A stretch of DNA of 38,233 nucleotides from Actinomyces urogenitalis DSM 15434 (GTDB taxonomy: Bacteria > Actinomycetota > Actinomycetes > Actinomycetales > Actinomycetaceae), in assembly GCF_000159035.1 (NCBI RefSeq), contig NZ_DS999576.1, forward strand, positions 152,504 through 190,736, in the 5' to 3' direction. The notes beneath the pieces are model-generated. The model was not told where the DNA came from. It saw only the letters and a list, made by a program, of their open reading frames with translations, and did not search any database. Shown here piece after piece: positions 7,295 to 16,480 of this stretch (within the stretch, counting starts at the first letter, position 1; each line of letters starts with the position of its first letter). The translations under genes and the position numbers were made by a program.

Positions 7295-8284
7295 ATGACC
7301 GAGCAGACGCCCCTGGCAGGCCGCACCCTCATCAAGGGGCACGCCACGGAGAACGACTTTCTTCTCCTTGTGGACCCCGACTGCCAGGTGGCCCTCAGTG
7401 CTGGTGACGTCGCCGAGGTGTGTGATCGTCACGCCGGGGTCGGGGCGGACGGCTTCGTCCGTGTGGTGCGCACCTGCGCGCTGCCCGGCGTGCACCGCTT
7501 CCACGAGGCCGTGCCCGAGGCCGAGTGGTTCATGGACTACTACAACGCTGACGGCTCGCTCGCCCAGATGTGCGGCAACGCGATCCGGCTCATGGCTGAG
7601 GTCCTGGTCTGCGAGGGCCTGGTCACCCTGGACGACGGCGACTCGGTCACCATCGGCACCCGCGGCGGCGCGCGCACGCTGACCCGCGCCGGGCAGCTGT
7701 GGACGGTGGACATGGGACCGGCCCGGCTCATCCGCCCCGAGCACGCGCTGGGCGAGGTCGACGACGAGGGCTGGGACACGGCGGTGACGGTTCCCGGGCT
7801 TGAGGGGCCAAGGGCGGCACTGTCGATCGCGATGCCCAACCCGCACACCGTCGTCGCCCTGTCTGAGGAGGCCGAGCTTGACGCCGCGCTCTTCGCGGGC
7901 CTGACTGACTCCGACGCCCCCGTCTACGAGCCAGTGCCCCCGCAGGGGACCAACCTGGAGCTCGTCGTCGCGCTGGGGGAGGAGTCCGACGGCGATGCTG
8001 CAGAGTCGACCGGCCAGGATGCCGAGGCATCCGTACGTGTGGGCCGCGCCCGCATGAGGGTGCTTGAGCGCGGCGTGGGGGAGACCCGCTCCTGCGGAAC
8101 GGGCTGCTGCGCCGTCGCCGTCGCCCTGCACGAGTGGGAGGGCGAGGACGCGCCCACCGACTACCTCATTGACGTTCTCGGAGGCCAGGTGGGTGTCCAC
8201 GTCGGCGCTGACCCGTGGGCGCCGGACGCTACCGTCCTGCTGACAGGTCCGGCCACGATCACCGGACGCCTCACCCTGGTCTGA
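7295..8284 (+). CDS. dapF: Diaminopimelate epimerase
   Basis: DapF interconverts LL- and meso-diaminopimelate, supplying lysine and the peptidoglycan cross-bridge residue. The two catalytic cysteines are visible: Cys93 in MCGNAIRLM and Cys267 in SCGTGCCAVAVAL. Other family landmarks are KGHATENDFLLL at the N-terminus, the HAGVGADGFV loop, and SIAMPNPHTVV. At 329 residues it is somewhat longer than the usual 270-290. Extra residues include an acidic insertion (EESDGDAAESTGQDAEAS) before the second catalytic half and a stretch of additional residues around HRFHEAVPEAEW. It follows miaA by 38 bp and precedes brnQ. The start was set by the leaderless promoter geometry. Confidence 0.96.
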   Translation: MTEQTPLAGRTLIKGHATENDFLLLVDPDCQVALSAGDVAEVCDRHAGVGADGFVRVVRTCALPGVHRFHEAVPEAEWFMDYYNADGSLAQMCGNAIRLMAEVLVCEGLVTLDDGDSVTIGTRGGARTLTRAGQLWTVDMGPARLIRPEHALGEVDDEGWDTAVTVPGLEGPRAALSIAMPNPHTVVALSEEAELDAALFAGLTDSDAPVYEPVPPQGTNLELVVALGEESDGDAAESTGQDAEASVRVGRARMRVLERGVGETRSCGTGCCAVAVALHEWEGEDAPTDYLIDVLGGQVGVHVGADPWAPDATVLLTGPATITGRLTLV

Positions 8285-8360
8285 GACCAACCCGATATCT
8301 CCGTCATCCCCGCTGCCCGGGGCCCTGACACTGCCCGCCCACCAGATCCCGGAAAGACCC

Positions 8361-9767
8361 ATGGCTGACCTACCTTCGAGTAACTCGGGCCGGACGTCGT
8401 CGCCCGCCATTGACGTCATCACCACCGGCCTCATGCTCTTCGCGCTGTTCTTCGGCGCGGGCAACCTCATCTTCCCGCCGGTCCTCGGGGCCTCAGCAGG
8501 AGACCACCTGTGGCAGGTCGTCCTGGGCTTCTGCCTCACCGGTGTGCTGCTGCCGCTGATCGCCGTGATCGCCGTGTCCACCTCGGGTGAGGGCATTCTG
8601 GGGCTGGCTCGCCGGGTGGGACCCACCTTCGGACTGCTCATGCCCCTGGCGGTCTACCTGTCCATCGGACCCATGTACGCCGTGCCGCGAGTTGTCACCG
8701 TCTCCTATGAGCTGGCCACCAGGCCGGTTCTGGAGCTGACGGGGATGACGCCCGGACGCTGGGCGCTGACGATTCACGCGGCAGTCTTCCTCGGGGTGTG
8801 CCTGGTCCTGGGACTGCGCCCCTCCAAGCTGGCCGACAGGATCGGACGCTGGCTGACCCCGGCGCTGCTAGCACTCATTGTGGTCCTGTGCGCCATCACG
8901 ATCTCCTCCACCGTGCCCCTGGACCGCCCGGCGCAGCCGGACTACGTCGCTGAGCCGCTGGTGACTGGACTGACCCGGGGCTACCTGACCATGGACGTGC
9001 TGGCGGCCACGGTCTTCGGCATCGTCGTCATCCAGTCCCTGCGGTCCCAGGGCTTCCACTCCACCAACGCGGTCACGAAGGCCACCATCGGGGCCGGTAC
9101 CCTGGCGGCAGCGCTGCTCGCGGCCGTCTACGTGGGCCTGGCGATGATCGGCGCACGGACCCAGGGCGAGGACGTGTCAGACGGTACGGCCCTGCTGCGC
9201 AACGCGGCGGACGCGGCGCTGGGGAGCACCGGCGTCATCGTGCTGGCGGGCATCGTGCTGCTGGCATGCCTGACCACGGGAGTGGGACTGCTGTCCTCCT
9301 TCGCGGCCTACGCCCACTCGGCCTGGCCCAAGGTGCCTTTCGCGAGCTGGCTGTCCGGCTCGACGGCGGTGTCCTTCGCCCTGGCGAACCTGGGCCTGAC
9401 CACCGTGCTGGCGATCATCTCGCCGCTGACCCTGCTGCTTTACCCGATCGCGATCACACTTGTGGCGGTCACCCTTGTGGACGCCGCTGCGCCGGGTCAC
9501 CTGCGGATGACCTACCTGCTGCCGGTAGCCACGGCCATTGTCCTGGGAGCCGTCTCAGCGGCTGCGGACATGGGATGGACCGCACCGAGTGACCTGCTGG
9601 CACGCACCGGGATATGGAATGACTCCACCGGCTGGATCCTGCCGACCCTCGTGGTCCTGCTGATCGGCGTGGGTATTGACGTGGCGACGGGGCGCTGGTC
9701 CCGGCCGGCCTCGGACCTGTCCGGGGCGGATGACGACGTCGCGCGGGTGGCGGCCGAGGGCTTCTGA
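8361..9767 (+). CDS. brnQ: Branched-chain amino acid carrier (LIVCS family)
   Basis: This is a 468-residue, about 12-helix inner-membrane protein of the BrnQ family, which imports leucine, isoleucine and valine by sodium or proton symport. Diagnostic features are the N-terminal TTGLMLFALFFGAGNLIFPP, where the helix is broken by GAGN as in other LeuT-fold carriers, the SIGPMYAVPRVVTVSYE segment, and LTTGVGLLSSFAAY in the later helices. The ATG at 8361 is preceded by GGAAAG five bases upstream. It ends only five bases from the stop of the convergent methyltransferase gene. A leucine-biosynthesis locus lies further along, but there is no sign that the two are coordinately controlled. Confidence 0.94.
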   Translation: MADLPSSNSGRTSSPAIDVITTGLMLFALFFGAGNLIFPPVLGASAGDHLWQVVLGFCLTGVLLPLIAVIAVSTSGEGILGLARRVGPTFGLLMPLAVYLSIGPMYAVPRVVTVSYELATRPVLELTGMTPGRWALTIHAAVFLGVCLVLGLRPSKLADRIGRWLTPALLALIVVLCAITISSTVPLDRPAQPDYVAEPLVTGLTRGYLTMDVLAATVFGIVVIQSLRSQGFHSTNAVTKATIGAGTLAAALLAAVYVGLAMIGARTQGEDVSDGTALLRNAADAALGSTGVIVLAGIVLLACLTTGVGLLSSFAAYAHSAWPKVPFASWLSGSTAVSFALANLGLTTVLAIISPLTLLLYPIAITLVAVTLVDAAAPGHLRMTYLLPVATAIVLGAVSAAADMGWTAPSDLLARTGIWNDSTGWILPTLVVLLIGVGIDVATGRWSRPASDLSGADDDVARVAAEGF

Positions 9768-9772
9768 GCGCG

Positions 9773-10381
9773 TCAGCGCCGTACGCGCAGGACCCGGAAG
9801 CCCTTGGACGAGGCCTCCTTGCTCACCGTGTAGCCCTGGTCTGCCATCCACCGGGCGAGTGAGTCCGCGCCCAGGTTCTTGCCGACGACGAGCCAGGCCT
9901 CGCCGTCCTCGGCCAGGAGCCCCAACCAGGTGCCCAGCAGCTCGTGCAGCGCCTCCTTGCCGATGCGCACCGGAGGGTTCGACCAGATGAGGTCCAGGCG
10001 CTGTCCGGTCTCGCGCAGCTCGGCGAGCAGCTCCTCGGCCTGGACCGCTCGCACCTGGTGGTGGCCGGCAGCGGCGGCGTTGCGGGCCGTGAGCTCGAGC
10101 GAGCGCTCGTTGACGTCGGCGGCCAGTACGTGCGCCTGAGGGGCGGCGTCGGCCAGTGCCAGGGTGATCGGCCCCCAGCCGCAGCCCAGGTCCAGGAAGG
10201 TCCCGGTCTCGGGCGGGTCGGGGACGTGATCGAGCAGGACCTGGGTGCCCTTGTCCAGGCGGGATCCAGAGAAGACACCGGAGGCGGTGACCACCTCGTG
10301 CTCACGACCGCGGATCGTGAAGCGGTGGCTCTGTTCCTGGGCCGGGACAGCGGGGGAGGCGGTGAAGTAATGCTCGCTCAC
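9773..10381 (-). CDS. Class I SAM methyltransferase, RsmC-like small form
   Basis: This 202-residue protein is the catalytic domain of the RsmC/RlmG group, which methylates guanine N2 in ribosomal RNA. Motif I is FLDLGCGWGPITLALA (about 62-77), the acidic motif II is ADVNERSLELTARN, and the catalytic motif IV is NPPVRIGKEALH. E. coli RsmC is about 340 residues with an N-terminal duplicated domain, absent here; single-domain forms are usual in Actinobacteria. The N-terminal HYFTASPAVPAQEQSHRF matches the HYFSxxP-type opening of this short family. Translation starts at a GTG (10381) with TAGCCT seven bases upstream. The exact rRNA target cannot be told from sequence. Confidence 0.88.
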   Translation of the reverse strand: MSEHYFTASPAVPAQEQSHRFTIRGREHEVVTASGVFSGSRLDKGTQVLLDHVPDPPETGTFLDLGCGWGPITLALADAAPQAHVLAADVNERSLELTARNAAAAGHHQVRAVQAEELLAELRETGQRLDLIWSNPPVRIGKEALHELLGTWLGLLAEDGEAWLVVGKNLGADSLARWMADQGYTVSKEASSKGFRVLRVRR

Positions 10382-10388
10382 GCCGTCC

Positions 10389-10394
10389 AGGCTA
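10389..10394 (-). promoter_or_regulatory. -10 element TAGCCT, leaderless start of methyltransferase gene
   Basis: Read on the minus strand, TAGCCT is followed by seven bases and then the GTG start at 10381. The spacing equals that of several other genes here and predicts a leaderless transcript. Confidence 0.5.
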
Positions 10395-10593
10395 CCCAGG
10401 GCAGGGGCGTCGGGTAAGGCCGTGGACAGTCGGTTTGGTTGTGGCGGGGATGGGGATCGACTGTTGAGGGCCTGAAGCGACGCAGGCTCCTGGCTGACCT
10501 GACGTGATCTGCATCGATCCTCACCTTCCAGGCTGGTGTCACGGGCGTGGGCCCGTTACGATGCCGCCCATGTGGATTTTCCGTATGCGCTGA

Positions 10594-10618
10594 GACGGCG
10601 ACAGCTGACGTCGCCGTC
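10594..10618 (+). other. Perfect 9-bp hairpin in the hflX leader; otherwise empty 304-bp gap
   Basis: The gap 10382-10685 has no gene. It holds a perfect inverted repeat GACGGCGAC / GTCGCCGTC (10594-10602 and 10610-10618) with a seven-base loop, about 70 bases before the hflX start. No T-run follows, so it is not an ordinary terminator. A possible -10 element TACGAT lies at 10557-10562 with a poor -35. The hairpin would then sit early in the hflX mRNA leader. Nothing else is evident between 10395 and 10550. Confidence 0.45.
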
Positions 10619-10685
10619 CTGACGAGACCGCCGGTCCGTTGAGCCTCGTTCCGGACCTCCGCACGCATACGACGAAGGACTCTTC

Positions 10686-12347
10686 TTGACTGACCGTACT
10701 GACAACCACACCACTGACACCCACATCGCCGCCCACGCTGGTCCCGGCACCGAGGCGCCTAGCGCCGAGGACATCGTCAACCGCATCCTCTCCCGCCACG
10801 GCACCGCCCTGGCCTCCACGGCCGGCGACCACACCCGTCACGACCTGGCCGACGACGGCGCCCTGGAGCGTGAGGCACGAGCCGCCACCCGGCGCGTGGC
10901 CTCCCTGACCACCGAGCTGGAGGACGTCTCGGAGGTCGAGTACCGCCAGATCCGCCTGGAGAAGGTGGTCCTGGTGGGGCTCGAGCTGCCCGCCGCCAGG
11001 CCTGCCGCGACCACCGGGGCCGCCGCCTCGCCGTCGTCCCGGCACGGATCCGCGCTCGAGGCCGCCGATGCCCAGGACGCCGAGACCTCGCTGGCTGAGC
11101 TCGCGGCCCTGGCCGAGACCGCCGGCTCGCAGGTGCTGGACGCCCTCATCCAGAAGCGCGACCACCCAGACCCCGCCACCTACCTGGGCTCCGGAAAGGC
11201 CAAGGAGCTGGCGGAGATGGTGGCGGCCGCAGGGGCGGACACCGTGATCGTCGACGGGGACCTCGCCCCCTCGCAGCGCCGTGCCCTGGAGGACGTGGTG
11301 CGGGTCAAGGTCGTGGACCGCACTGCCCTCATCCTCGACATCTTCGCTCAGCACGCCAAGTCCCGCGAGGGCAAAGCCCAGGTGGAGCTCGCCCAGCTGG
11401 AGTACCTGCTGCCGCGTCTGCGCGGATGGGGTGAGTCCATGTCCCGCCAGGCTGGTGGACGCGTGGCCGGCGGTCAGGGCATCGGCTCGCGCGGACCCGG
11501 TGAGACCAAGATCGAGCTGGACCGCCGGCGCATCCGTGACCGCATGGCCAAGCTGCGCCGCGAGATCAAGGCCATGGCGCCCTCACGCGAGGTCAAGCGC
11601 GGCTCGCGCCGTCGTGGTCCCATCCCCTCGGTGGCGATCGCCGGCTACACCAACGCCGGGAAGTCCTCCCTCATGAACCGGCTCACTGACGCCGGCCTCA
11701 TGGTCCAGGACGCCCTGTTCGCCACCCTGGACCCCACGGTGCGCAAGGCAGAGACCTCCGACGGGCGGCTGTACACGCTCACGGACACGGTCGGTTTTGT
11801 GCGCAACCTGCCGCACGAGCTCATCGAGGCCTTCCGCTCCACGCTGGAGGAGGTGGCGGGCGCGGACGTGCTCGTCCACGTCGTCGACGCCGCCCACCCC
11901 GATCCGCTCAGCCAGATCGCGGCCGTGCGCGCGGTGCTGGCGGAGATCCCCGGGGCGCTGGAGGTTCCTGAGCTCATCGTCCTCAACAAGGCGGACCTGG
12001 CCGATGCCGTCACGCTCGCAGCCCTGCGCACCCGCCTGCCCGAGGCGGTCATCGTCTCAGCGGCCACGGGCGAGGGCCTGGACGAGCTGCGCTCTCGCAT
12101 CGAGGAGATGCTGCCGCGCCCCGACGTCCCGGTGGACCTGGTCATCCCGTACTCCCGCGGGGACCTGGTGGCCAAGGTGCACGCCGACGGCGAGATCGAC
12201 GCCATCGAGTACGTTGAGGCCGGCACGCGCGTGCGCGGGCGAGTGGACGCGCCGTTGGCCGCCGAGCTGCGGGCAGCGGCGGTTGCTGAGCCAGAGCCGG
12301 CAGCCGGGGCGTCGGAGCCCGGCCCGGCAGGCTCGGCTGGGCGGTAG
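10686..12347 (+). CDS. hflX: GTPase HflX (ribosome-associated)
   Basis: HflX is a translational GTPase that binds the 50S subunit and can split stalled or hibernating 70S ribosomes. The 553-residue protein has a disordered, acidic N-terminal extension (about 1-75). It then has the N-terminal HflX domain with the glycine-rich segment YLGSGKAKEL (166-175), the helical linker with GPGETKIELDRRRIRDR (about 270-286), and the GTPase domain. G-motifs are G1 GYTNAGKSS (320-328), G3 DTVGFVRNLP and G4 NKAD. The C-terminal 80 residues form the usual small tail domain. The start is a TTG at 10686 preceded by GAAGGA at good spacing. The DinG-type helicase follows after 12 bp, so the two are likely co-transcribed. 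Confidence 0.96.
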   Translation: MTDRTDNHTTDTHIAAHAGPGTEAPSAEDIVNRILSRHGTALASTAGDHTRHDLADDGALEREARAATRRVASLTTELEDVSEVEYRQIRLEKVVLVGLELPAARPAATTGAAASPSSRHGSALEAADAQDAETSLAELAALAETAGSQVLDALIQKRDHPDPATYLGSGKAKELAEMVAAAGADTVIVDGDLAPSQRRALEDVVRVKVVDRTALILDIFAQHAKSREGKAQVELAQLEYLLPRLRGWGESMSRQAGGRVAGGQGIGSRGPGETKIELDRRRIRDRMAKLRREIKAMAPSREVKRGSRRRGPIPSVAIAGYTNAGKSSLMNRLTDAGLMVQDALFATLDPTVRKAETSDGRLYTLTDTVGFVRNLPHELIEAFRSTLEEVAGADVLVHVVDAAHPDPLSQIAAVRAVLAEIPGALEVPELIVLNKADLADAVTLAALRTRLPEAVIVSAATGEGLDELRSRIEEMLPRPDVPVDLVIPYSRGDLVAKVHADGEIDAIEYVEAGTRVRGRVDAPLAAELRAAAVAEPEPAAGASEPGPAGSAGR

Positions 12348-12359
12348 AGGACGACGGCG

Positions 12360-14390
12360 ATGGCGTCAGCAGGTGCACCGGGCCGCTCGGGTGGCGGTAG
12401 TGACGAGCAGTCACGTGCCGAGGAGGCGCTGGCTGAGGCGGTCTCCCGCCTGGGCGGTGCCCCGCGGCAGGGCCAGGTCGAGATGGTGCGTCGCGTGGTG
12501 GAGACCATTGAGGGCGGAAGCCACCTGCTGGTCCAGGCTGGTACGGGAACGGGGAAGTCCCTGGGCTATCTGGTCCCGGCGATGGTCCACGCCGCCAGCA
12601 GCGGGGAGCGGGCCGTCGTCTCGACTGCCACCCTGGCCCTGCAGCGCCAGGTGCTCACCAAGGACGCGCCGCTGGCTGCTGACGCCGTTGAGGCCGTGAC
12701 CGGTGTGCGCCCCACGGTGGCGCTGCTCAAGGGCTGGCAGAACTACCTGTGCCGCCACCGTGTGGCCGGCGGGTACCCGGATGACGACGCCGACTCCCTC
12801 TTCTCTGCCTCCGAGGCGACTCGACCTGCGCGAGTGGGTGAGGCGGCGAGCGCCAGCCTGGGGGAGCAGGTGGTGCGCTTGCGCGAGTGGGCCACCCGCA
12901 CGAGTACCGGGGACCGTGACGACCTGGTCCCCGGGGTCTCAGACCGGGCCTGGGCACAGGTCTCGGTGGCCAAGGCCGAGTGCCTGGGATCGTCCTGCCC
13001 GCTCAAGGACGAGTGCTTCCCCGAGCTGGCGCGAGCGGTAGCCGGTGAGGCGGACGTCGTCGTCACCAACCACGCGATGCTGGGTATCGCCGTGGCCGGC
13101 AACCCCGGCGTCCTGCCGGAGCACCACGTGCTTGTTGTTGACGAGGCCCATGAGCTGGCCGACCGTGTGCGCAGCCAGGGCACCGTGAGCCTGTCCGCCG
13201 GGGCTGTGGCGCGTGTGGCCCAGGCAGCGCGCAAGCACGCCAGCGTCATCGCCACCGGCCTGGAGGAGGCCGGCCAGGGCCTGCAGCTCGTGCTTGCGGA
13301 GCTGCCGGACGGTCGCCTGAGCGAGGGCGTGCCTCCGGCTCTGCGCACGGCGCTGGTGAACCTGGACGCCGCAGCACGCCAGGTGCTCACAGACGTACGT
13401 GAGGCGGCCAAGGCCGCGGGTGGCGGCACGGCAGGCGAGGGCGCCGGGGGAGTGGCCCTGGCGCGGGCCGCCGTGGCGGACCTCGTGGAGGCAGTGGAGC
13501 GCATGACCTCGGACTCGGTGGCCCAGCGCCGTGACGTCGCCTGGATTGAGCGGCCACGGATGGGAGCTGAGCCTGCGCGCCTGACCCTGGCACCGATTGA
13601 CGTGGCGGGATCCGTGGCGGACACGCTGCTGGCTGACCACGCTGCGGTGCTCACCTCAGCCACCCTGGCCCTGGGCGGGAGCTTTGACCCCATGGCGCAC
13701 GCGTTGGGGCTGACGCTGGCTGCCTCGCCCTGGGAGGGGATCGACGTCGGCACGCCCTTTGACTATGCCCGTCAGGGCATCCTCTACACCCCCACCCACC
13801 TGCCCAAGCCCGGCTTCGGGATCTCCCAGGAGGCCCTGGAGGAGGTGGTTGCCCTCACCCAGGCCTCGGGCGGCGGGATGCTGGGGCTCTTCTCCTCCCG
13901 GCGAGCGGCCGAGGAGGCGGCGCAGCTGCTGCGCGAGCGGACGGACCTGACCGTCTACGCCCAGGGGGAGGACCAGCTGCCGACCCTGGTGGAGGCCTTT
14001 GCTGCCGATGAGGACGCGTGCCTGGTGGGCACCCTGAGCCTGTGGCAGGGCGTGGACGTGCCCGGACGCACCTGCCGCTTGGTCATCATCGACCGGATCC
14101 CCTTCCCGCGGCCGGATGACCCGGTGGCCCAGGCTCGCAGCGAGGCGGTGGCCGCCGCCGGGGGCAACGGCTTCATGAGCGTGTCCGCCACCCACGCAGC
14201 CCTCCTGCTGGCTCAGGGGGCCGGCAGGCTCGTGCGGCGGGCGGACGACCGCGGCGTCGTCGCCGTCCTGGACCCCAGGCTGCGCACGGCACGCTACGGC
14301 TCGTTCTTGGCTCGTTCAATGCCGGCGCTGTGGCCCACGCGTGAGCGTGATGTGGTGCTGGGAGCGCTGACCCGTCTCGCGGCAGGCTGA
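12360..14390 (+). CDS. dinG: DinG/YoaA-type ATP-dependent helicase
   Basis: This is a 676-residue superfamily 2 (XPD-like) DNA helicase. Walker A AGTGTGKS lies at 60-67 and the DEAH box at 261-264. Four cysteines (131, 208, 213, 219) with spacing typical of the XPD/DinG iron-sulfur domain imply a 4Fe-4S cluster. Later helicase motifs are LTSATLALGG, VGTLSLWQGVDVPG and QGAGRLVRR (the motif VI arginines). The family unwinds 5'-tailed duplexes, R-loops and D-loops. No LexA box is visible upstream, so unlike E. coli dinG it is probably not SOS-controlled but follows hflX. The ATG at 12360 has GAGGACG just upstream. Confidence 0.93.
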   Translation: MASAGAPGRSGGGSDEQSRAEEALAEAVSRLGGAPRQGQVEMVRRVVETIEGGSHLLVQAGTGTGKSLGYLVPAMVHAASSGERAVVSTATLALQRQVLTKDAPLAADAVEAVTGVRPTVALLKGWQNYLCRHRVAGGYPDDDADSLFSASEATRPARVGEAASASLGEQVVRLREWATRTSTGDRDDLVPGVSDRAWAQVSVAKAECLGSSCPLKDECFPELARAVAGEADVVVTNHAMLGIAVAGNPGVLPEHHVLVVDEAHELADRVRSQGTVSLSAGAVARVAQAARKHASVIATGLEEAGQGLQLVLAELPDGRLSEGVPPALRTALVNLDAAARQVLTDVREAAKAAGGGTAGEGAGGVALARAAVADLVEAVERMTSDSVAQRRDVAWIERPRMGAEPARLTLAPIDVAGSVADTLLADHAAVLTSATLALGGSFDPMAHALGLTLAASPWEGIDVGTPFDYARQGILYTPTHLPKPGFGISQEALEEVVALTQASGGGMLGLFSSRRAAEEAAQLLRERTDLTVYAQGEDQLPTLVEAFAADEDACLVGTLSLWQGVDVPGRTCRLVIIDRIPFPRPDDPVAQARSEAVAAAGGNGFMSVSATHAALLLAQGAGRLVRRADDRGVVAVLDPRLRTARYGSFLARSMPALWPTRERDVVLGALTRLAAG

Positions 14391-14437
14391 CGGCCGCAGG
14401 CGTGAGGTGCGTCCTGCGTGAGGTATGGCGCACGAGT

Positions 14438-14466
14438 GTCATAGGAGGTGGCTCACCGCGTACCCT
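14438..14466 (+). promoter_or_regulatory. Candidate ldh promoter
   Basis: TACCCT at 14461-14466 fits a -10 hexamer, with TGTCAT (14437-14442) as a weak -35 about 18 bases upstream. The inferred leader is roughly 50 nt and carries GGAGG at 14510-14514 for the GTG start. Confidence 0.4.
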
Positions 14467-14520
14467 TGCCATGGAGGGGCTGCGGCTGTCCCTCGTTACT
14501 CATGATCCGGAGGTATCCCC

Positions 14521-15525
14521 GTGTCCGAGTCCATCATCCCCAACACCGCCCAGGGTTCCTACCCCACCGCGCCTGGGGGACGCCCCTCCAAGGTCGCGAT
14601 CATCGGTGCGGGTGCGGTCGGTTCGACCCTCGCCTACGCCTGCGTGACCAAGGGTGTGGCCCGTGAGGTCGTCCTGCAGGACATCGTCAAGGAGAAGGTC
14701 GAGGCCGAGGCGCTCGACATCGCCCAGGGCATCCAGTTCACCTCCGCCGGTGCCGTCTCCGGCTCTGACGACCCTGAGATCTGCCGCGATGCTGACGTCA
14801 TCGCGATCACCGCCGGCGCCAAGCAGAAGCCGGGACAGTCCCGCCTGGAGCTGGCCGGGGCGACCGTGGGCATCATGGAGAAGATCCTGCCCAAGCTGGT
14901 GGAGGTTGCCCCCAACGCCATCTTCGTGCTCGTGGCCAACCCGGTGGACGTGGTGACCTACTGCGCCAAGAAGATCACCGGACTGCCCGAGAACCAGATC
15001 TTCGGCTCGGGCACGGTGCTGGACACCGCCCGCATGCGTTACCTGGTCTCCCTGGAGACGGGCACGGCGACCCAGAACATTCACGGCTACATCGCCGGTG
15101 AGCACGGAGACTCCGAGGTCCCGCTGTGGTCCTCCACCCAGATCGGTGGAGTGCCGATCACCCAGTGGGGCAAGACGGTCGACGGCGGCTATTTCGACCA
15201 GGACAAGCGTGACCGTATCGCTCACGACGTCGTGCGTTCCGCCTACCGCATCATCGAGGGCAAGGGCGCGACCAACTACGCCGTGGGCCTGGCGGTCCAG
15301 CGCATTATCTCCGCCGTCCTCAACGACGAGCAGCGTGTGCTCACCATCTCCCCGCTGCTGGACAACTGGCACGGGATCTCGGACGTGTGCATGGCGGTGC
15401 CGACCATCGTCGGCCGTGACGGTGCCGGGCGCCGCCTGGAGCCGCCGTTGACCCTGGACGAGCGCGACCGCCTGACGGCCTCGGCCGAGCGCCTGCGCGA
15501 CGTCGCTCGCGGCCTGGGCTACTAA
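14521..15525 (+). CDS. ldh: L-lactate dehydrogenase
   Basis: This enzyme reduces pyruvate to L-lactate with NADH, regenerating NAD in fermentation, and fits a facultative or anaerobic actinobacterium. The 334-residue protein has the Rossmann motif IGAGAVGSTLAYA, the NAD-binding Asp in EVVLQDIV, AGAKQKPGQSRLEL (substrate loop with Gln then Arg), the catalytic Asp and substrate Arg in GTVLDTARMRYLV, and the catalytic His in GYIAGEHGDSEVPLWS. The Q-K-P-G-Q-S-R loop marks it as lactate rather than malate dehydrogenase, because a Gln sits where malate dehydrogenases carry Arg. The GTG start has a GGAGG ribosome-binding site. It is a single-gene unit with its own terminator. Confidence 0.96.
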   Translation: MSESIIPNTAQGSYPTAPGGRPSKVAIIGAGAVGSTLAYACVTKGVAREVVLQDIVKEKVEAEALDIAQGIQFTSAGAVSGSDDPEICRDADVIAITAGAKQKPGQSRLELAGATVGIMEKILPKLVEVAPNAIFVLVANPVDVVTYCAKKITGLPENQIFGSGTVLDTARMRYLVSLETGTATQNIHGYIAGEHGDSEVPLWSSTQIGGVPITQWGKTVDGGYFDQDKRDRIAHDVVRSAYRIIEGKGATNYAVGLAVQRIISAVLNDEQRVLTISPLLDNWHGISDVCMAVPTIVGRDGAGRRLEPPLTLDERDRLTASAERLRDVARGLGY

Positions 15526-15560
15526 AGGGCACGTTCGCTGCCGCAACCGGCAAGACCGAC

Positions 15561-15599
15561 GACGCAGCCGCACCTTCCGTGTCAAGGTGCGGCTGCGTC
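15561..15599. terminator. Strong hairpin terminator after ldh (possibly bidirectional)
   Basis: A perfect 16-bp stem (15561-15576 with 15584-15599) encloses a seven-base loop, 35 bp after the ldh stop and 44 bp after the end of the convergent lexA gene. Only a short T-containing stretch follows (ATTCGTT), as is usual in high-GC Actinobacteria. It could end both transcripts. Confidence 0.85.
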
Positions 15600-15643
15600 A
15601 TTCGTTGTGGCCGCGGCTCAGGCGGCGGGCTTGGCAGGCTGGG

Positions 15644-16399
15644 CTAGAGCGCGCGCAGGACGGTGACGACCTTGCCCATAATCGTGGCCTCGTCGCCGGG
15701 GATCGGAGCGTAGTCAGGGTTGCGGGGTAGCAGCCACTGATGGCCGTCTCGGCGTGAGAGCACCTTGACGGTGGCCGAGGCGCCGTCGACGTCCTCGAGC
15801 ATGGCTGCCACGATGTCTCCGTTGGAGGCATCCGGCTGGGAGCGGACGACCACCCAGTCGCCGTCGCAGATCGCGGCCTCGATCATCGAGTCGCCGTGGA
15901 CCTCAAGCATGAACAGCTTGCCGTCTCCGGTCAGGCGCCGGGGCAGGGCCATGACGTCGTCGACCTCCTGCTCGGCCAGGATCGGCGAGCCGGCGGCGAT
16001 GCGCCCGACCAGGGGGACGGCCACCGCCTCGCCCTCGGCCACGCCTGGTAGGACGGGCAGCTGCGGCTGCGGCTCGGCAGTGGAGGGCGGCGTGGTCTCG
16101 GGCTCAATGACCTCCAGGGCGCGCGGCAGGCGGGGATCGCGGCGGATCAGGCCGATGCGCTCGAGCTTGTCGAGCTGGTGCTTGACGGAGGAGGGGCTCG
16201 TCAGCCCGACCTGGGAGCCGATCTCGCGCATCGAGGGCGGGTAGCCGTGGGAGAGGACGGCCTGTCTCACGGCCTCGTAGACCTCGCGTGCCCGTTCATC
16301 CAGGCCCTCCAGGACCTCAGCCACGCTCTGGGGCTCAGTCACGGAAGGAGCGGAGGAGCTCATGCCCTCCTCGGAGGGGGAGAGGGAGCGTTGTGTCAT
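15644..16399 (-). CDS. lexA: LexA repressor (SOS regulator)
   Basis: LexA represses DNA-damage genes and self-cleaves when RecA forms filaments on single-stranded DNA. The 251-residue protein has an N-terminal winged helix-turn-helix (about 38-90: [24 protein letters not shown], then [16 protein letters not shown]). The cleavage site is Ala136-Gly137 in RIAAGSPI, and the S24 peptidase dyad is Ser171 (HGDSMIEA) and Lys212 (ATVKVLSR). I chose the ATG at 16399, which has AGGA eight bases upstream; a GTG at 16453 and an ATG at 16363 are alternatives. The promoter overlaps a LexA box, so it is autoregulated. The linker around residues 100-125 is Pro/Glu-rich and longer than in E. coli. Confidence 0.96.
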   Translation of the reverse strand: MTQRSLSPSEEGMSSSAPSVTEPQSVAEVLEGLDERAREVYEAVRQAVLSHGYPPSMREIGSQVGLTSPSSVKHQLDKLERIGLIRRDPRLPRALEVIEPETTPPSTAEPQPQLPVLPGVAEGEAVAVPLVGRIAAGSPILAEQEVDDVMALPRRLTGDGKLFMLEVHGDSMIEAAICDGDWVVVRSQPDASNGDIVAAMLEDVDGASATVKVLSRRDGHQWLLPRNPDYAPIPGDEATIMGKVVTVLRAL

Positions 16400-16480
16400 C
16401 GCCGTGTCCTTCGTGTCAGCCGCGCTAGCCGAGCAGCGCTGCTGCTCGTGCACGAATTTGTGTCGGTGGTCGGTGGTGGT

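Noticed and set aside
6869-8641. 590-residue open frame on the minus strand across miaA, dapF and brnQ
   Set aside because: It is antisense to three well-supported genes, has no recognisable domain and is explained by high-GC third-position bias.
10382-10685. tRNA or small RNA gene in the hflX upstream gap
   Set aside because: No cloverleaf, CCA end or T-loop motif was found; only one hairpin is evident.
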